From an uncultured Lachnospiraceae bacterium (lineage in GTDB: Bacteria > Bacillota > Clostridia > Lachnospirales > Lachnospiraceae), in assembly GCA_947630025.1 (NCBI GenBank), contig CANRFZ010000009.1, positions 55,283 through 119,282 of the forward strand: a stretch of DNA of 64,000 nt, read 5' to 3'. The notes beneath the pieces are model-generated. The model was not told the DNA's origin, did not search any database, and saw only the letters and a program-made list of their open reading frames with translations. Numbering within the stretch: the first letter of the stretch is position 1; every line of letters begins with the position of its first letter. Made by a program: the position numbers and the translations under genes. This document shows positions 1-9,615 of this stretch, piece by piece.

Positions 1-445
1 CGTGCCCTCTCTCATACCGCTGCTGGTATATTTTTCCTTCGGTAAAAATCTGAACCTCCAGCCAGTCGGAGAGCGCGTTTACAACAGAAGCGCCCACGCC
101 GTGAAGCCCGCCGGAAACCTTATATCCTCCGCCGCCGAATTTGCCGCCGGCATGAAGAATCGTAAATACAACTTCCACCGCCGGTATTCCCGCCTTGTGG
201 TTGATTCCCACGGGAATGCCCCTGCCGTTATCTTCCACGGTAACGGAATTGTCGGGATTGACCGTCACATGAATCTCGTTGCAGAATCCCGCCAGCGCTT
301 CATCCACCGAATTGTCCACGATCTCATAGACAAGGTGGTGAAGTCCTCTGGCAGAGGTGCTTCCTATATACATTCCGGGCCTTTTTCTTACCGCTTCCAG
401 ACCTTCCAAAATCTGTATCTGATCCGCGCCGTACTCGTTCGCCAT
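1..445 (-). CDS. gyrB: DNA gyrase subunit B, N-terminal part (runs off the window)
   Basis: Reading the minus strand from ATG at 445 gives 148 codons of the GyrB ATPase domain. The opening [20 protein letters not shown] and [20 protein letters not shown] stretches, the [10 protein letters not shown] loop and the [20 protein letters not shown] segment are the GHKL ATP-binding motifs. With GyrA this enzyme introduces negative supercoils. The rest of the gene lies to the left of the window. A GGTGG ribosome-binding site precedes the ATG. It follows recF in the same direction, as in the usual dnaA-dnaN-recF-gyrB order. The plus-strand reading frame over the same bases is a shadow. Confidence 0.95.
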   Translation of the reverse strand, partial: MANEYGADQIQILEGLEAVRKRPGMYIGSTSARGLHHLVYEIVDNSVDEALAGFCNEIHVTVNPDNSVTVEDNGRGIPVGINHKAGIPAVEVVFTILHAGGKFGGGGYKVSGGLHGVGASVVNALSDWLEVQIFTEGKIYQQRYERGH

Positions 446-501
446 CTTTCCACCATACCCTTCTTTGCACAAAACTCTTTCTGAACCGTAATAAAATATC
501 G

Positions 502-1602
502 TTACTCTTGTGATGAAATATCTTTATCTATAATTCTGCCGTTCTCAATATGAAAAACCTTATCAATTTCAAATCTGTTATTTACAAATTCATCGAGGCC
601 CGTACAGGTGATAATCGTTTGCAGGTCTCCGATCGTGCTTAACAGATAATTCTGCCTGTTGCTGTCAAGTTCCGAAAGCACATCGTCAAGCAGCAGGACG
701 GGATTGTCTTTCGTCATTTTCCTGACCAGCTCTATCTCCGACAATTTCAGTGACAAAGCTGCCGTCCGCTGCTGCCCCTGAGAGCCGAATTTGCGGATAT
801 CTATGCCGCCGACGAGAAAAGAAAAATCATCTCTGTGCGGCCCGGTGGTCGTCTGTTTTAATTTGACGTCTTTCTCCTGATCCGCCGCAAGTCTCTTTTC
901 ATATTCTTCTATCGCAACATCAGGTTCATAACAGATCAAAATTTCTTCTCTGCCGCCGGACAACTTTTTATGTATGTCGCAGATAATCTCATTTAACTGC
1001 TTTACAAACAACTGTCTTCTCTCGATAATCTTACTTCCGAAAGAAATAAGCTGAGAATCCCATATATTCAGAGTGTCTCTGAGAGAAAGATTGAAATACA
1101 TATCTTTCAGTAGTTTGTTGCGCTGGTTTACAATCTTATTATAATGATTCAGATTATAGAGATAAAATTGATCTAACTGACACAATTCCATATCTACGAA
1201 TCTTCTGCGTTCCGCCGGCCCGTTCTTAATGATGCTCAGATCCTCCGGAGAAAAGAAAACAACATTCAAAAGACCTAATAACTCGGCGGCTTTTTTGATT
1301 TTCTGTCCGTCGATGGCTATGCCTTTCGATTTGTTTTTGCGAAGGTGCATATCCACTCTCACGGTAAGGCCGTCTTTTTCCAGAAAAGTTCTGATATGGG
1401 ATTCCTCTTTATAAAAATTGACAATGTCCTTATCTTTGCTGCCTTTGTGCGATTTTGTAGTAGCGGACAGATAGATCGCTTCCAGAATATTGGTTTTGCC
1501 TTGGGCGTTGTTGCCATATAAAATATTGGTGCCGCTGCTGAAATCAATATGTAAAGAATCGTAATTTCTGAAATCCGCCAATTCCAATGATTTTATAATC
1601 AT
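502..1602 (-). CDS. recF: DNA replication and repair protein RecF
   Basis: This 366-residue SMC-like ATPase loads RecA at single-strand gaps together with RecO and RecR. Walker A (GNNAQGKT) is at residues 30-37. The ABC-type signature [18 protein letters not shown] and the Walker B/D-loop [13 protein letters not shown] are near the C terminus. The length is normal for RecF. Its start codon shares one base with the end of the upstream S4-domain gene, so translation of the two is probably coupled. It sits between yaaA and gyrB in the classic origin operon. Confidence 0.96.
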   Translation of the reverse strand: MIIKSLELADFRNYDSLHIDFSSGTNILYGNNAQGKTNILEAIYLSATTKSHKGSKDKDIVNFYKEESHIRTFLEKDGLTVRVDMHLRKNKSKGIAIDGQKIKKAAELLGLLNVVFFSPEDLSIIKNGPAERRRFVDMELCQLDQFYLYNLNHYNKIVNQRNKLLKDMYFNLSLRDTLNIWDSQLISFGSKIIERRQLFVKQLNEIICDIHKKLSGGREEILICYEPDVAIEEYEKRLAADQEKDVKLKQTTTGPHRDDFSFLVGGIDIRKFGSQGQQRTAALSLKLSEIELVRKMTKDNPVLLLDDVLSELDSNRQNYLLSTIGDLQTIITCTGLDEFVNNRFEIDKVFHIENGRIIDKDISSQE

Positions 1603-1820
1603 CAGTTTTCTACCTTAACCTGCTGCCCTTCATACTCGATCACATCACCGGCGTATAATTTCTTACCGCGTTGTAACTCCGTCTTACCGTTTACTTTAAC
1701 CGCGCCTTCCTGTATTCTGAACTTGGCTTCAACGCCGGAATCAACCAGTCCCGCGAGTTTCATCGCCTGACCGAGTTTGATAAATTCATCTTTAATTTTG
1801 ATTGTCTTCATCTTTACCAA
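1602..1820 (-). CDS. yaaA: S4-domain RNA-binding protein YaaA
   Basis: This is a 72-residue protein made of a single S4 RNA-binding domain (core motif KLAGLVDSGVEAKFRIQEGA, then VNGKTELQRGKKL). The family is always found between dnaN and recF in Firmicutes; a role in ribosome assembly has been suggested for it. The start is uncertain: TTG at 1820 has AGGA about five bases upstream, while ATG at 1811 gives the more usual MKTIKI opening but has a longer spacing. It is six bases from the end of dnaN and overlaps recF by one base. Confidence 0.88.
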   Translation of the reverse strand: MVKMKTIKIKDEFIKLGQAMKLAGLVDSGVEAKFRIQEGAVKVNGKTELQRGKKLYAGDVIEYEGQQVKVEN

Positions 1821-1826
1821 TCTGTC

Positions 1827-2936
1827 CTATGCCACTGTCGTAAAGTTGACGGGAAGAATAACGTAAATATAACTTTCTTCACTGTTTCTGATAAAGCAGG
1901 GCGCTTTCGGGTTCACCATATAGAGATCCACTTCCTCATCGTCTATCACACGGAGGGCTTCTATCAGGAATTTCGGATTGAATCCTATCATCAGATCCTT
2001 TCCTTCCTTCGTTATATCAATTTCTTCGTCCATACTTCCCATTGTGGAATTTAGTTTTAGTTCCATCGAAAGATCGGAAATATTGATGATAACGGGCTTT
2101 TTATCTCCCTCTTTGACCAGTACGGTAGCTCTGTCGATACAGTCAAGCAGCTCTTTTTTATTGATTTTTACTTTTGTCTCATAATCGTTGGAAAGCATCT
2201 GGTCGATATTGAAATATTCGCCCTCGATCAGCCTCGATACAACGATGGTTCTGTCAAATTCAAACAGGATATGTTTGTCCGTAAAATAAATGTTGACGTC
2301 TTTGTCCATATCGCCGGACAGGATCTTGCTGATCTCGTTGAGCGTTTTGCCCGGCACTACGACTTTTTTATGTTCATAAGAATTTTTAAGAGCAATCTTT
2401 CTGACGGATATTCTGTGTCCGTCGAGAGAAACCACTTTCAGCATATCGTCGTTGATTTCAAAAAGTTCTCCCGTCATCAGCCTGTTATTGTCGTTATCGG
2501 CGATGGAGAAGATTGTCTGTCTGATCACTTCTTTCAAAGTAAACTGAGAGATGACAACACTGTCATTTTTTTCTACTTCAGGAAGAAATGAAAATTCTTC
2601 TCCCGATTTGCCGGGAATCGTCATTTTTGATTTTTCACACAAAATCTTTGTCATAAGAGAATCGTCCGTCTCCACCGTGATGTCGCTGTCGGGAAGTTTT
2701 CTGACGATATCGGAAAAGATCTTAGAGTCTAAGGCTACCATTCCCTTTTCTACAATCTCACCGTCGATCACGGTCTCTATGCCAAGCTCCATATCATTGG
2801 CCGTCAGTTTGATCACTCCGCTTCTCGTATCTATGAGAATACATTCCAGAATAGACATCGTCGTCTTGCTGGGAACGGCTTTGGATACGGTCTGAATCCC
2901 GTTTAGTAAGTTGGATTTTGAACATACAATCTTCAT
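1827..2936 (-). CDS. dnaN: DNA polymerase III sliding clamp (beta subunit)
   Basis: This 369-residue protein has the three-domain beta-clamp fold. The N-terminal MKIVCSKSNLLNGIQTVSKA and the C-terminal hydrophobic pocket end (YIYVILPVNFTTVA, with the characteristic LP(V/M)R-like strand) are typical. The dimer encircles DNA and tethers polymerase III, MutS and other partners. The length is normal. It is separated from dnaA by 298 bases that contain DnaA-box-like sequences and a candidate promoter, so dnaN, yaaA, recF and gyrB may be expressed both from dnaA and from that promoter. Confidence 0.97.
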   Translation of the reverse strand: MKIVCSKSNLLNGIQTVSKAVPSKTTMSILECILIDTRSGVIKLTANDMELGIETVIDGEIVEKGMVALDSKIFSDIVRKLPDSDITVETDDSLMTKILCEKSKMTIPGKSGEEFSFLPEVEKNDSVVISQFTLKEVIRQTIFSIADNDNNRLMTGELFEINDDMLKVVSLDGHRISVRKIALKNSYEHKKVVVPGKTLNEISKILSGDMDKDVNIYFTDKHILFEFDRTIVVSRLIEGEYFNIDQMLSNDYETKVKINKKELLDCIDRATVLVKEGDKKPVIINISDLSMELKLNSTMGSMDEEIDITKEGKDLMIGFNPKFLIEALRVIDDEEVDLYMVNPKAPCFIRNSEESYIYVILPVNFTTVA

Positions 2937-3234
2937 CTGTGCATAAATTCCTTTCTTGTTTTTGACAAAAATGAGCGCCGCCTTAAAACAATTTATAAAT
3001 AAATAATTTCGTAATCTTAATCATAAAGGATGTTGATATGTGTATAACCTTATCTATTATACTATTTTTCAGCCGAAATGAAAACGATTAAGATGTTAAA
3101 AACTCAGGATAACTATAAAAAAAATTGTGAATTATCAACATACGGCTTTTTTTCATCCGGAAGGCATTCCGGTGAAAATTAAGGATATCAACATTTTTTC
3201 TGTCAAATGTGGAAAAATAAGAGGATAAAAAGTT
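2937..3234. other. AT-rich dnaA-dnaN spacer with DnaA-box-like sites
   Basis: No gene is seen. A perfect TTATNCACA box lies at 3039-3047 (minus strand, TTATACACA). One-mismatch matches are at 3132-3140 (TTATCAACA) and 3208-3216 (TTTTCCACA on the minus strand). Together with the sites upstream of dnaA this gives the bipartite layout known from Bacillus subtilis oriC. A candidate minus-strand -10 (TATAAT, 3056-3061) for dnaN is present, but its -35 is weak. Confidence 0.6.
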
Positions 3235-4617
3235 TTAGGAAGGATTTATCTTCTTTTTGATGATATCCACTTTATTCTTAATGTCTTCATCCGTCTCGAT
3301 CTCTGTCGTGATCTTCTTAATGCCGTGAATCACGGTAGTGTGATCTTTCTTTTCAAGGAGCTTCGCAATATCCGTCAGGGACATTCCTATGATATTCCTG
3401 CAGAGATACATAACGATCTGCCGCGGCAGCACAAATTCCGAATTTCTTTTTTTGGACGTAATATCACCGGGATCTACTCCAAAATGTTCGGCGACCACTT
3501 CTATAATAAGAGAAGGCGTCACTTTCTTGGGCTGGTTCGGATAGATGACATCTTTCAGGGCTTCTTCCGCATTTTCAAGGTTGATCTCCACGTTATTTAA
3601 CTTGGAAAACGCTATGATCTTATTAAAAGCGCCTTCCAGCTCCCTGATGTTGGATTTGATGTTGTTGGCAATATACTGAAATATTTTATCGTCTATCTTC
3701 TTATTATATATGTCAGCATTTTTTCGCAGGATGGCCATTCTCGTCTCATAGTCGGGCGGCTGGATATCCGCGATCAGGCCCCACTCAAATCGGGAACGGA
3801 AACGCTCCTCCAGCGTTTCCATATCTTTAGGAGGTTTGTCCGATGAGAGAATCACTTGTTTTCCGACGGAATGGAGCGCGTTGAACGTGTGGAAAAATTC
3901 TTCCTGGGTACTCTCTTTTCCTATGATAAATTGAATATCGTCTATCATTAGGACATCTACTGTCCTATATTTTTCCCTTAATTTATTCATCTTGGAGGCG
4001 TCGCCGCTTCGGATGCAGTCGATCACCTCGTTTGTGAAGGCTTCGGAAGTGACATAGAGCACCTTCATCTCAGGATTCTGTTCCAGAATAAAATGTCCGA
4101 TGGAGTGCATCAAATGCGTTTTGCCCAGTCCGGCGCCTCCGTATATATAGAGAGGGTTGTAGACTTTGCCGGGGGATTCCGCCACTGCGAGGGAGGCGGA
4201 ATGTGCAAATTTATTGTTGCTGCCGACAACGAACGTGTCAAAAATATATTTCGGGTTCAAGTTGGCATTTTCATAATTGATATTATAGGTAGTCTTATTA
4301 TTTAGGGCGGAAATACTGTCAGAGTCATCCCCCTGCGCGTCTTTTTCCAAAATAAAAGTAACGTCGTATGTGTGATTCATCATTTCAGAGATCGTGACCT
4401 GAAAAAAAATCCTGTATTTGGACGAAATGTAATTCAGCGCGTGGGCCTGATCGGAAGGGATCATAATCGTCACAACGTCGTCCTTGACCTGATGAAAAGT
4501 AAGAGGTTTGATCCAGGTATTATAAGAAATGTCGGAAAGGTCATACTCCTTCCGCAGCGTTTCCTTGATTAAGTCCCAGTTTTCCCTGATAGAATCCTTT
4601 TCTTTGATAGAATCCAT
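3235..4617 (-). CDS. dnaA: Chromosomal replication initiator DnaA
   Basis: DnaA binds DnaA boxes in oriC, melts the origin and helps load the helicase. All four domains are visible: the N-terminal helical domain, a variable linker rich in D, S and N, the AAA+ ATPase with Walker A GGAGLGKT (about residue 160) and Walker B VLMIDDIQF, and the C-terminal helix-turn-helix with the RQIVMYLCR and KKDHTTVIHG signatures. An in-frame GTG exists at 4629, but ATG at 4617 is preferred because GGGTGGG lies seven bases upstream of it; this gives 460 residues. Confidence 0.96.
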   Translation of the reverse strand: MDSIKEKDSIRENWDLIKETLRKEYDLSDISYNTWIKPLTFHQVKDDVVTIMIPSDQAHALNYISSKYRIFFQVTISEMMNHTYDVTFILEKDAQGDDSDSISALNNKTTYNINYENANLNPKYIFDTFVVGSNNKFAHSASLAVAESPGKVYNPLYIYGGAGLGKTHLMHSIGHFILEQNPEMKVLYVTSEAFTNEVIDCIRSGDASKMNKLREKYRTVDVLMIDDIQFIIGKESTQEEFFHTFNALHSVGKQVILSSDKPPKDMETLEERFRSRFEWGLIADIQPPDYETRMAILRKNADIYNKKIDDKIFQYIANNIKSNIRELEGAFNKIIAFSKLNNVEINLENAEEALKDVIYPNQPKKVTPSLIIEVVAEHFGVDPGDITSKKRNSEFVLPRQIVMYLCRNIIGMSLTDIAKLLEKKDHTTVIHGIKKITTEIETDEDIKNKVDIIKKKINPS

Positions 4618-4629
4618 TACAAAACCCAC

Positions 4630-5060
4630 CCGTACAAAATAGTGCCGCGGCCCCGCCTGCGGTTATGTTATGATATCGAAACTAACCTACATTATATAAT
4701 AATATAAATATATTAAAAATTCAAATGATAAGTTATGAGAAAGATATCGGGATTTTTACACATAAGTTTACATATTCTGTATTTTATGATTTTATCATGT
4801 GTATAACAGAAGCAAAAGTTATAAACATCTCTGTCTATTTGTTTTATATGGGGATTTTCGGCAGAGATTTCTATTTATAAACATGGCTAAGATAAGTTAT
4901 ACACAAGTTATACACATTATGTGGATATATTTATGTAAAGTGGATAAAAAAGACAGAATACCATATCTTGATTTATTTTTTTCTTTTTAATCAAGATATA
5001 GATCCAAAAAAAATTAATTTTTTTCAGGATTTTTTCATCACAAAAAATCCCTGTATTTAC
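4630..5060. other. oriC: Origin of replication (oriC) region between dnaA and rpmH
   Basis: This strongly AT-rich stretch has no gene. Perfect DnaA boxes (TTATACACA) lie at 4897-4905 and 4908-4916 on the plus strand and at 4798-4806 on the minus strand. One-mismatch boxes are at 4920-4928 (ATATCCACA, minus) and 4939-4947 (TTATCCACT, minus). Runs of A and T on either side, for example around 4700-4715 and 4970-5040, are candidate unwinding elements. The position between dnaA and rpmH, where transcription diverges, fits the known Firmicute origin. Confidence 0.85.
4696..4724 (-). promoter_or_regulatory. Candidate sigma-A promoter of dnaA
   Basis: On the minus strand TTGAAT (4719-4724) and TATTAT (4696-4701) are separated by 17 bases, about 80 bases before the dnaA start. 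A second TATAAT-like hexamer overlaps closer to the gene, so the exact -10 is uncertain in this very AT-rich stretch. Confidence 0.45.
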
Positions 5061-5089
5061 TTGACGTTTGGCATTTAATTATATATAAT
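5061..5089 (+). promoter_or_regulatory. Strong sigma-A promoter of the rpmH-rnpA operon
   Basis: TTGACG (5061-5066) and a perfect TATAAT (5084-5089) are 17 bases apart, 83 bases before the rpmH start. Confidence 0.8.
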
Positions 5090-5171
5090 CAAACTGTTGT
5101 TTTTCCAATGAAATGAATCAGAATGACTGCCTTATAGATGTGTTAAGGTTTGGAAAAGGGAGGTGCATCGT

Positions 5172-5306
5172 ATGAAAATGACTTATCAGCCCAAGAAAAG
5201 ACATAGGGCTAAGGTTCACGGCTTCAGAAAGAGAATGAGCACGAAGGGCGGAAGAAAAGTATTGGCAGCCAGACGTGCAAAAGGAAGAAAGAGATTATCA
5301 GCATAG
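5172..5306 (+). CDS. rpmH: 50S ribosomal protein L34
   Basis: This 44-residue, highly basic protein begins [18 protein letters not shown] and ends GRKRLSA, the full L34 pattern at exactly the usual length. It is part of the large ribosomal subunit. GGGAGG lies seven to eight bases upstream of the ATG. It is the first gene of the plus-strand origin operon, followed after 61 bases by rnpA, as in nearly all bacteria. It is too short to appear as an isolated large reading frame. Confidence 0.97.
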   Translation: MKMTYQPKKRHRAKVHGFRKRMSTKGGRKVLAARRAKGRKRLSA

Positions 5307-5367
5307 GCCGCAGATTTGTGGCCTATTTTTCTCCGATAAAATAGGTCGCGGAAAGGTACGGTTCCAG

Positions 5368-5727
5368 ATGATATTTTCGGAATCCTTAAAAAAGACAAGA
5401 GATTTCCAGAATGTTTACAAAAAAGGAAAGAGTTACGCGAATAAGTATCTGGTAATGTATGTATGGAAAAACAACACGGAGAGAAACAGACTGGGAATAA
5501 GCGCCAGTAAAAAGATCGGCAACAGTGTGGTGAGACACAGGTTTGCCAGACTGGTGAGAGAGAGTTACCGGCTACACGAAAATATATTTAATAGTGGTTT
5601 AGATATAGTAGTCGTTGCTAGAAAAAGTGCTGCCCTCGCGGGATATCGTGAGATTGAGGCGGCGTTGTTACATCTTTCAAAGCTCCACCGTATCATTCAG
5701 GTTTCTTGTTACGGTGAAGAACATTAG
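5368..5727 (+). CDS. rnpA: Ribonuclease P protein component
   Basis: This 119-residue basic protein assists the RNase P RNA in cleaving tRNA 5' leaders. The conserved RNR-like basic motif is seen as [18 protein letters not shown], preceded by the aromatic [20 protein letters not shown] region. The reading frame is open further upstream to 5275, overlapping rpmH, but the family starts at the ATG at 5368 ([13 protein letters not shown]). It follows rpmH and precedes yidD by eight bases. Confidence 0.95.
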   Translation: MIFSESLKKTRDFQNVYKKGKSYANKYLVMYVWKNNTERNRLGISASKKIGNSVVRHRFARLVRESYRLHENIFNSGLDIVVVARKSAALAGYREIEAALLHLSKLHRIIQVSCYGEEH

Positions 5728-5735
5728 AAATTGAT

Positions 5736-5945
5736 ATGAAAAAAGCACTAATTTATCTTATTAAATTCTATAAAAAATATATTTCTCCGATGAAAAGCAC
5801 GAAGTGCCCTTATTTTCCTACCTGCTCGGACTACGGACTGGAAGCGGTCGAGAAATACGGCGCCGTCAAGGGAGGACTCTTGGCCCTGTGGAGAATATGC
5901 AGATGTAATCCTTTTTCAAAAGGCGGTTATGATCCCGTTCCGTGA
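5736..5945 (+). CDS. yidD: Membrane protein insertion efficiency factor YidD
   Basis: This is a 69-residue protein with the invariant cysteine pattern of the family ([20 protein letters not shown], then [18 protein letters not shown]). YidD is a small amphipathic, membrane-associated protein that assists YidC-dependent insertion. It lies between rnpA and yidC, its universal position. The start is the ATG eight bases after the rnpA stop. Confidence 0.95.
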   Translation: MKKALIYLIKFYKKYISPMKSTKCPYFPTCSDYGLEAVEKYGAVKGGLLALWRICRCNPFSKGGYDPVP

Positions 5946-5980
5946 CGGAGCGGAAAAGAGTTTAAGGAGGTAATTTTATC

Positions 5981-7297
5981 GTGTCAGTTATGTTGTTGAC
6001 CCAGTATCAAGGTAAAATTGCGGGGCCTATCGCAAAATTGCTGGGTTATATTATGGAAGGCATTTTTTTCCTTTTGGACAAGATCGGCCTTCCGAACATC
6101 GGACTTTCCATTATCCTGTTCACGATTGTGATCTATCTTCTGCTGATGCCTCTCACGATCAAGCAGCAGAAGTTTTCCAAGTTATCGACCAAGATGAGTC
6201 CCGAACTGCAGGCGATTCAGGCTAAGTATAAAGGAAAAACCGATAATGAGTCCATGATGGCGATGCAGACGGAGACGAAGGCCGTCTATGCAAAATACGG
6301 CGTATCGCCGTCCGGAAGCTGCGTGCAGCTTTTGATTCAAATGCCTATTCTGCTGGCGTTGTATCGCGTTATCTACAATATGCCCGCTTACGTAGGCAAA
6401 ATTAAAGAGGCTTTTTTCCCGCTGGTAGACAAACTGATCGCGCAGAAGGGAAGCGCTGATTTTATTCAGACCTTTTCTCAGGCAGGGATGTATTCCAAGC
6501 AGTTTACCAACGAATCGTTTACGGGCGGTGTGACTTCTTATGTGCAGAACACTTTTATCGATGTATTAAATAAGGCGTCCTCCGCGGAATGGCTCAGTAT
6601 CAAGGATAAGTTTCCGACGCTTTCTTCGGACGTGGATCAGACGCTTTCCCTGCTGAACCGTTATAACAGTTTTTTGGGGCTGAATATCGCAAACTCTCCT
6701 TCTTATATGATGAAGGAGGCGATTTCTTCCAGATCTTTTCTTCTGGTGATCGCGGCGCTTTCGATTCCTGTCCTTGCGGCGGCAACACAGTGGATCAACG
6801 TCAAGCTGATGCCCCAGCAGCCCACGGATCAGAATAACAAGAATGCCAACGACCAGCAGAACGCCATGATGCAGTCCATGAAGACAATGAATATGGTTAT
6901 GCCTATCATGTCGGCGTTCTTCTGCTACACGCTTCCTTCCGGTATGGGACTGTACTGGGTGGCAGGCGCGGTCGTAAGAAGCGTCCAGCAGGTCGTGATC
7001 AATAAGCACATCGACAAGATGGATCTGGACGAAGTCATTAAGAATAATGAGGCGAAAGCCAAAAAGAAAATGCAGAAGCTGAACGAGAGAAACGAAAAAA
7101 TGGCGGCTTATGCAAACATGAATACCAAAAATGTGTCGGGTATTCCCAAGAGCCAGTCAAAACCGGGCATGACGCAGCAGGAAAAAGAAGAAGCGGTGAA
7201 GAAATCCACGGAATACTACAACCGGAATGCGAAACCCGGCAGTATGATGTCCAAGGCGAACATGGTAAAACAGTATAACGAGAAAAATAATAAGTAA
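5981..7297 (+). CDS. yidC: Membrane protein insertase YidC/OxaA
   Basis: This 438-residue polytopic protein inserts and folds membrane proteins. The hallmark segments are IILFTIVIYLLLMPLTIKQQ, the cytoplasmic hairpin KLSTKMSPELQAIQAKYKGK and the CVQLLIQMPILLALYRVIYN helix. Start is GTG at 5981, fixed by AAGGAGG eight bases upstream. It is longer than the roughly 260-residue Bacillus forms because of a large loop between membrane segments (about residues 140-240) and a basic cytoplasmic tail (from about 345). No lipobox is present. It is followed by jag after 15 bases. Confidence 0.95.
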   Translation: MSVMLLTQYQGKIAGPIAKLLGYIMEGIFFLLDKIGLPNIGLSIILFTIVIYLLLMPLTIKQQKFSKLSTKMSPELQAIQAKYKGKTDNESMMAMQTETKAVYAKYGVSPSGSCVQLLIQMPILLALYRVIYNMPAYVGKIKEAFFPLVDKLIAQKGSADFIQTFSQAGMYSKQFTNESFTGGVTSYVQNTFIDVLNKASSAEWLSIKDKFPTLSSDVDQTLSLLNRYNSFLGLNIANSPSYMMKEAISSRSFLLVIAALSIPVLAAATQWINVKLMPQQPTDQNNKNANDQQNAMMQSMKTMNMVMPIMSAFFCYTLPSGMGLYWVAGAVVRSVQQVVINKHIDKMDLDEVIKNNEAKAKKKMQKLNERNEKMAAYANMNTKNVSGIPKSQSKPGMTQQEKEEAVKKSTEYYNRNAKPGSMMSKANMVKQYNEKNNK

Positions 7298-7312
7298 GAG
7301 GAGGAACTGACA

Positions 7313-7954
7313 ATGGAAGAATATATCGAAGTATCGGCAAAAACGCTCGACGACGCCATCACGGAGGCGTGCCAGAGACTGACGGTGACAAGCGATAAAC
7401 TGGAGTATGAGGTGGTTGAGGAAGGTTCTTCGGGATTCCTCGGAATCGGCTCCAAGCCATTTGTGATCCGCGCGAAAGCGAAATGTTCCGTGGAAGATAA
7501 CGCGAAAGATTTCCTGAAAAGCGTGTTCGAGGCGATGAACCTGACGGTAGTCGTAGATGTGAAGTATGACGAAGCCGAGAGCAGCATGGAGATCAATTTA
7601 AACGGCGACGACATGGGCGTGCTGATCGGCAAGAGAGGACAGACATTGGATTCCCTGCAGTATCTCGTCTCTCTGGTAGTCAATAAAGGCGCGGAAAATT
7701 ATATCAGAGTCAAAGTAGATACGGAGAATTACCGCGAGAGAAGAAAAGAAACCCTCGAAAACCTTGCGAAGAATATTTCTTATAAGGTTAAGAGAACCAA
7801 ACGCCCCGTCTCTCTGGAGCCGATGAATCCTTATGAGAGAAGAATCATCCACTCTGCGCTCCAGAACGATAAATATGTGACGACCTACAGTGAAGGGGAA
7901 GAACCTTTCCGGCACGTGGTAGTCGTTCTGAAGAAATATGAGAGAAATGCGTAA
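7313..7954 (+). CDS. jag: RNA-binding protein Jag/KhpB
   Basis: This 213-residue protein has the three expected parts: an N-terminal Jag_N domain (EEYIEVSAKTLDDAITEACQ, with the conserved GSSGFLGIGSKPFVIR), a KH domain with the GKRGQTLDSLQYLVSL loop, and a C-terminal R3H domain (MNPYERRIIHSALQ). The family binds RNA and, in other Firmicutes, acts with KhpA in control of cell elongation. It directly follows yidC with GGAGG before the ATG. Confidence 0.93.
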   Translation: MEEYIEVSAKTLDDAITEACQRLTVTSDKLEYEVVEEGSSGFLGIGSKPFVIRAKAKCSVEDNAKDFLKSVFEAMNLTVVVDVKYDEAESSMEINLNGDDMGVLIGKRGQTLDSLQYLVSLVVNKGAENYIRVKVDTENYRERRKETLENLAKNISYKVKRTKRPVSLEPMNPYERRIIHSALQNDKYVTTYSEGEEPFRHVVVVLKKYERNA

Positions 7955-8012
7955 TATGAAGAACTGATTTGTCATACAAAGACATATCATACAGGAATAT
8001 AAGAAAGTGTCA

Positions 8013-8046
8013 GAAGGCGGCGGGATGATAGGTCTGTCGCCTTTTC
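8013..8046 (+). terminator. Possible weak terminator after jag
   Basis: AAGGCG and CGCCTT form a short stem around a long loop and are followed by TTTC. The stem is only about six base pairs, so this is tentative. The remaining jag-mnmE spacer (7955-8160) shows nothing else. Confidence 0.3.
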
Positions 8047-8160
8047 TTTCCCATAGGCAGAAAGAGCAGGCTATAGTAAGCGCATATCCATCCGGCGGAT
8101 GCTATGGGATGAGATGTTATGGATTGATTCAGGCCGGTACGGAAGGAGGTTGTTTTTCCT

Positions 8161-9591
8161 ATGAAAAATACATCTGTTTCGGATTGCGGAAAAAGAGAAG
8201 ATACGATCGCCGCGATCGCTACGGGTATGTCCGGGTCCGGTATCGGCATCGTGCGGATCAGCGGCGGCAGCGCCATTGAAATTGCAGATAAAGTATATAG
8301 AAACAAGAAAAATGAAAAAGTTCTGAAAGAATATGATACACATACAATTCATTACGGTTTTGCCGTGGACAAAAAAGGAAACATCATCGACGAAGTGATG
8401 GTTTCCGTCATGAAGGCGCCAGCCAGCTATACGGCGGAAGATACGGTTGAGATTAACTGTCACGGCGGCGTCATGGTAATGCGTAAGGTACTGGAACTCG
8501 TCATGGAGGCAGGCGCCCGCGTCGCCCAGCCCGGAGAATTTACCAAGCGCGCTTTTTTAAACGGAAGAATCGATCTGTCCGAGGCGGAGGCGGTGATGGA
8601 TCTGATTCATGCCAAAAATGAATTTGCCCTGCAGTCCTCCGTGAGACAACTGAAAGGATCTGTGTCGGTTATTGTCAGGGAGCTGCGGGAAAAGCTTCTG
8701 CATGAGATCGCCTTTATCGAGGCGGCTCTGGACGATCCGGAGCATTTTGATCTGGAATCGGAAGGCTACGGCGAAGTGCTTTACAGTCTGCTCGACAAGA
8801 CGGCGGCCTCCCTACATCATCTGATCCAGTCTTCGGACGACGGAAAGATACTGTCCGAGGGAATCCGCACCGCGATTATCGGCAAACCCAACGCCGGTAA
8901 ATCCTCTCTGCTGAATCGGCTGGTCGGCGAGGAGCGGGCGATCGTCACGGATATCGCCGGCACGACGCGGGATATTCTGGAGGAGACGGTTTCCTTAGAC
9001 GGCATCCCGTTCCGCATTATGGACACCGCCGGCATCCGTTCCACGGACGATGTGATAGAAAAAATAGGGGTAGACAGGGCAAAAGACGCCGCGGAAGCGG
9101 CGGATCTCGTGTTGTATGTGATCGACGCCTCCGTTCCTTTGGATGAGAACGACAGAGCCGTTTTGGAAATGATAAAAGACAAAAACACGATTATTCTTCT
9201 CAATAAATCCGACCTGCCTCCCATTTTGACGGAAGAAGATATCCGCTATGTGGCTTCTCATCTTTCCGGGAACGGCAAGATCATCAGAACTTCCATGAAG
9301 GAAGGCGAGGGTATCGATCTGTTTCTCACATCCGTGAAAGAAATGTTTTTTCACGGCGGGATCACGTATAACGACGAAGTGTATATTACCAATATGCGGC
9401 ACAAAGAAGCGTTGTCGGAGGCGTATGACAGTATCCTTCAGGTGCAGAAAAGTATTGAAAACAAAATGCCAGAAGATTTCTACACGATAGATATGATGAG
9501 CGCTTATGCAAGCCTTGGCAGGATCATCGGCGAGGAGGTCGGCGACGATCTGGTCGACGAGATTTTCAGTAAGTTTTGTATGGGAAAATAG
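8161..9591 (+). CDS. mnmE: tRNA modification GTPase MnmE (TrmE)
   Basis: MnmE with MnmG modifies U34 of tRNAs (cmnm5U). The 476-residue protein has the N-terminal folate-binding domain (GMSGSGIGIVRISGGSA), a helical domain, an inserted Ras-like G domain with GKPNAGKSSLLNRL, the DTAGIR G3 and NKSD G4 motifs, and the diagnostic C-terminal CMGK (residues 473-476) that ends the protein. GGAGG lies about 11 bases before ATG 8161. It is 24 bases from mnmG, the partner subunit. Confidence 0.96.
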   Translation: MKNTSVSDCGKREDTIAAIATGMSGSGIGIVRISGGSAIEIADKVYRNKKNEKVLKEYDTHTIHYGFAVDKKGNIIDEVMVSVMKAPASYTAEDTVEINCHGGVMVMRKVLELVMEAGARVAQPGEFTKRAFLNGRIDLSEAEAVMDLIHAKNEFALQSSVRQLKGSVSVIVRELREKLLHEIAFIEAALDDPEHFDLESEGYGEVLYSLLDKTAASLHHLIQSSDDGKILSEGIRTAIIGKPNAGKSSLLNRLVGEERAIVTDIAGTTRDILEETVSLDGIPFRIMDTAGIRSTDDVIEKIGVDRAKDAAEAADLVLYVIDASVPLDENDRAVLEMIKDKNTIILLNKSDLPPILTEEDIRYVASHLSGNGKIIRTSMKEGEGIDLFLTSVKEMFFHGGITYNDEVYITNMRHKEALSEAYDSILQVQKSIENKMPEDFYTIDMMSAYASLGRIIGEEVGDDLVDEIFSKFCMGK

Positions 9592-9615
9592 TGTGAAAAA
9601 TAAGGGGAAAGCAGG

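Noticed and set aside
2..484. A 160-codon plus-strand frame at the left edge
   Set aside because: The minus strand encodes the GyrB ATPase domain with all motifs; the plus frame is a shadow.
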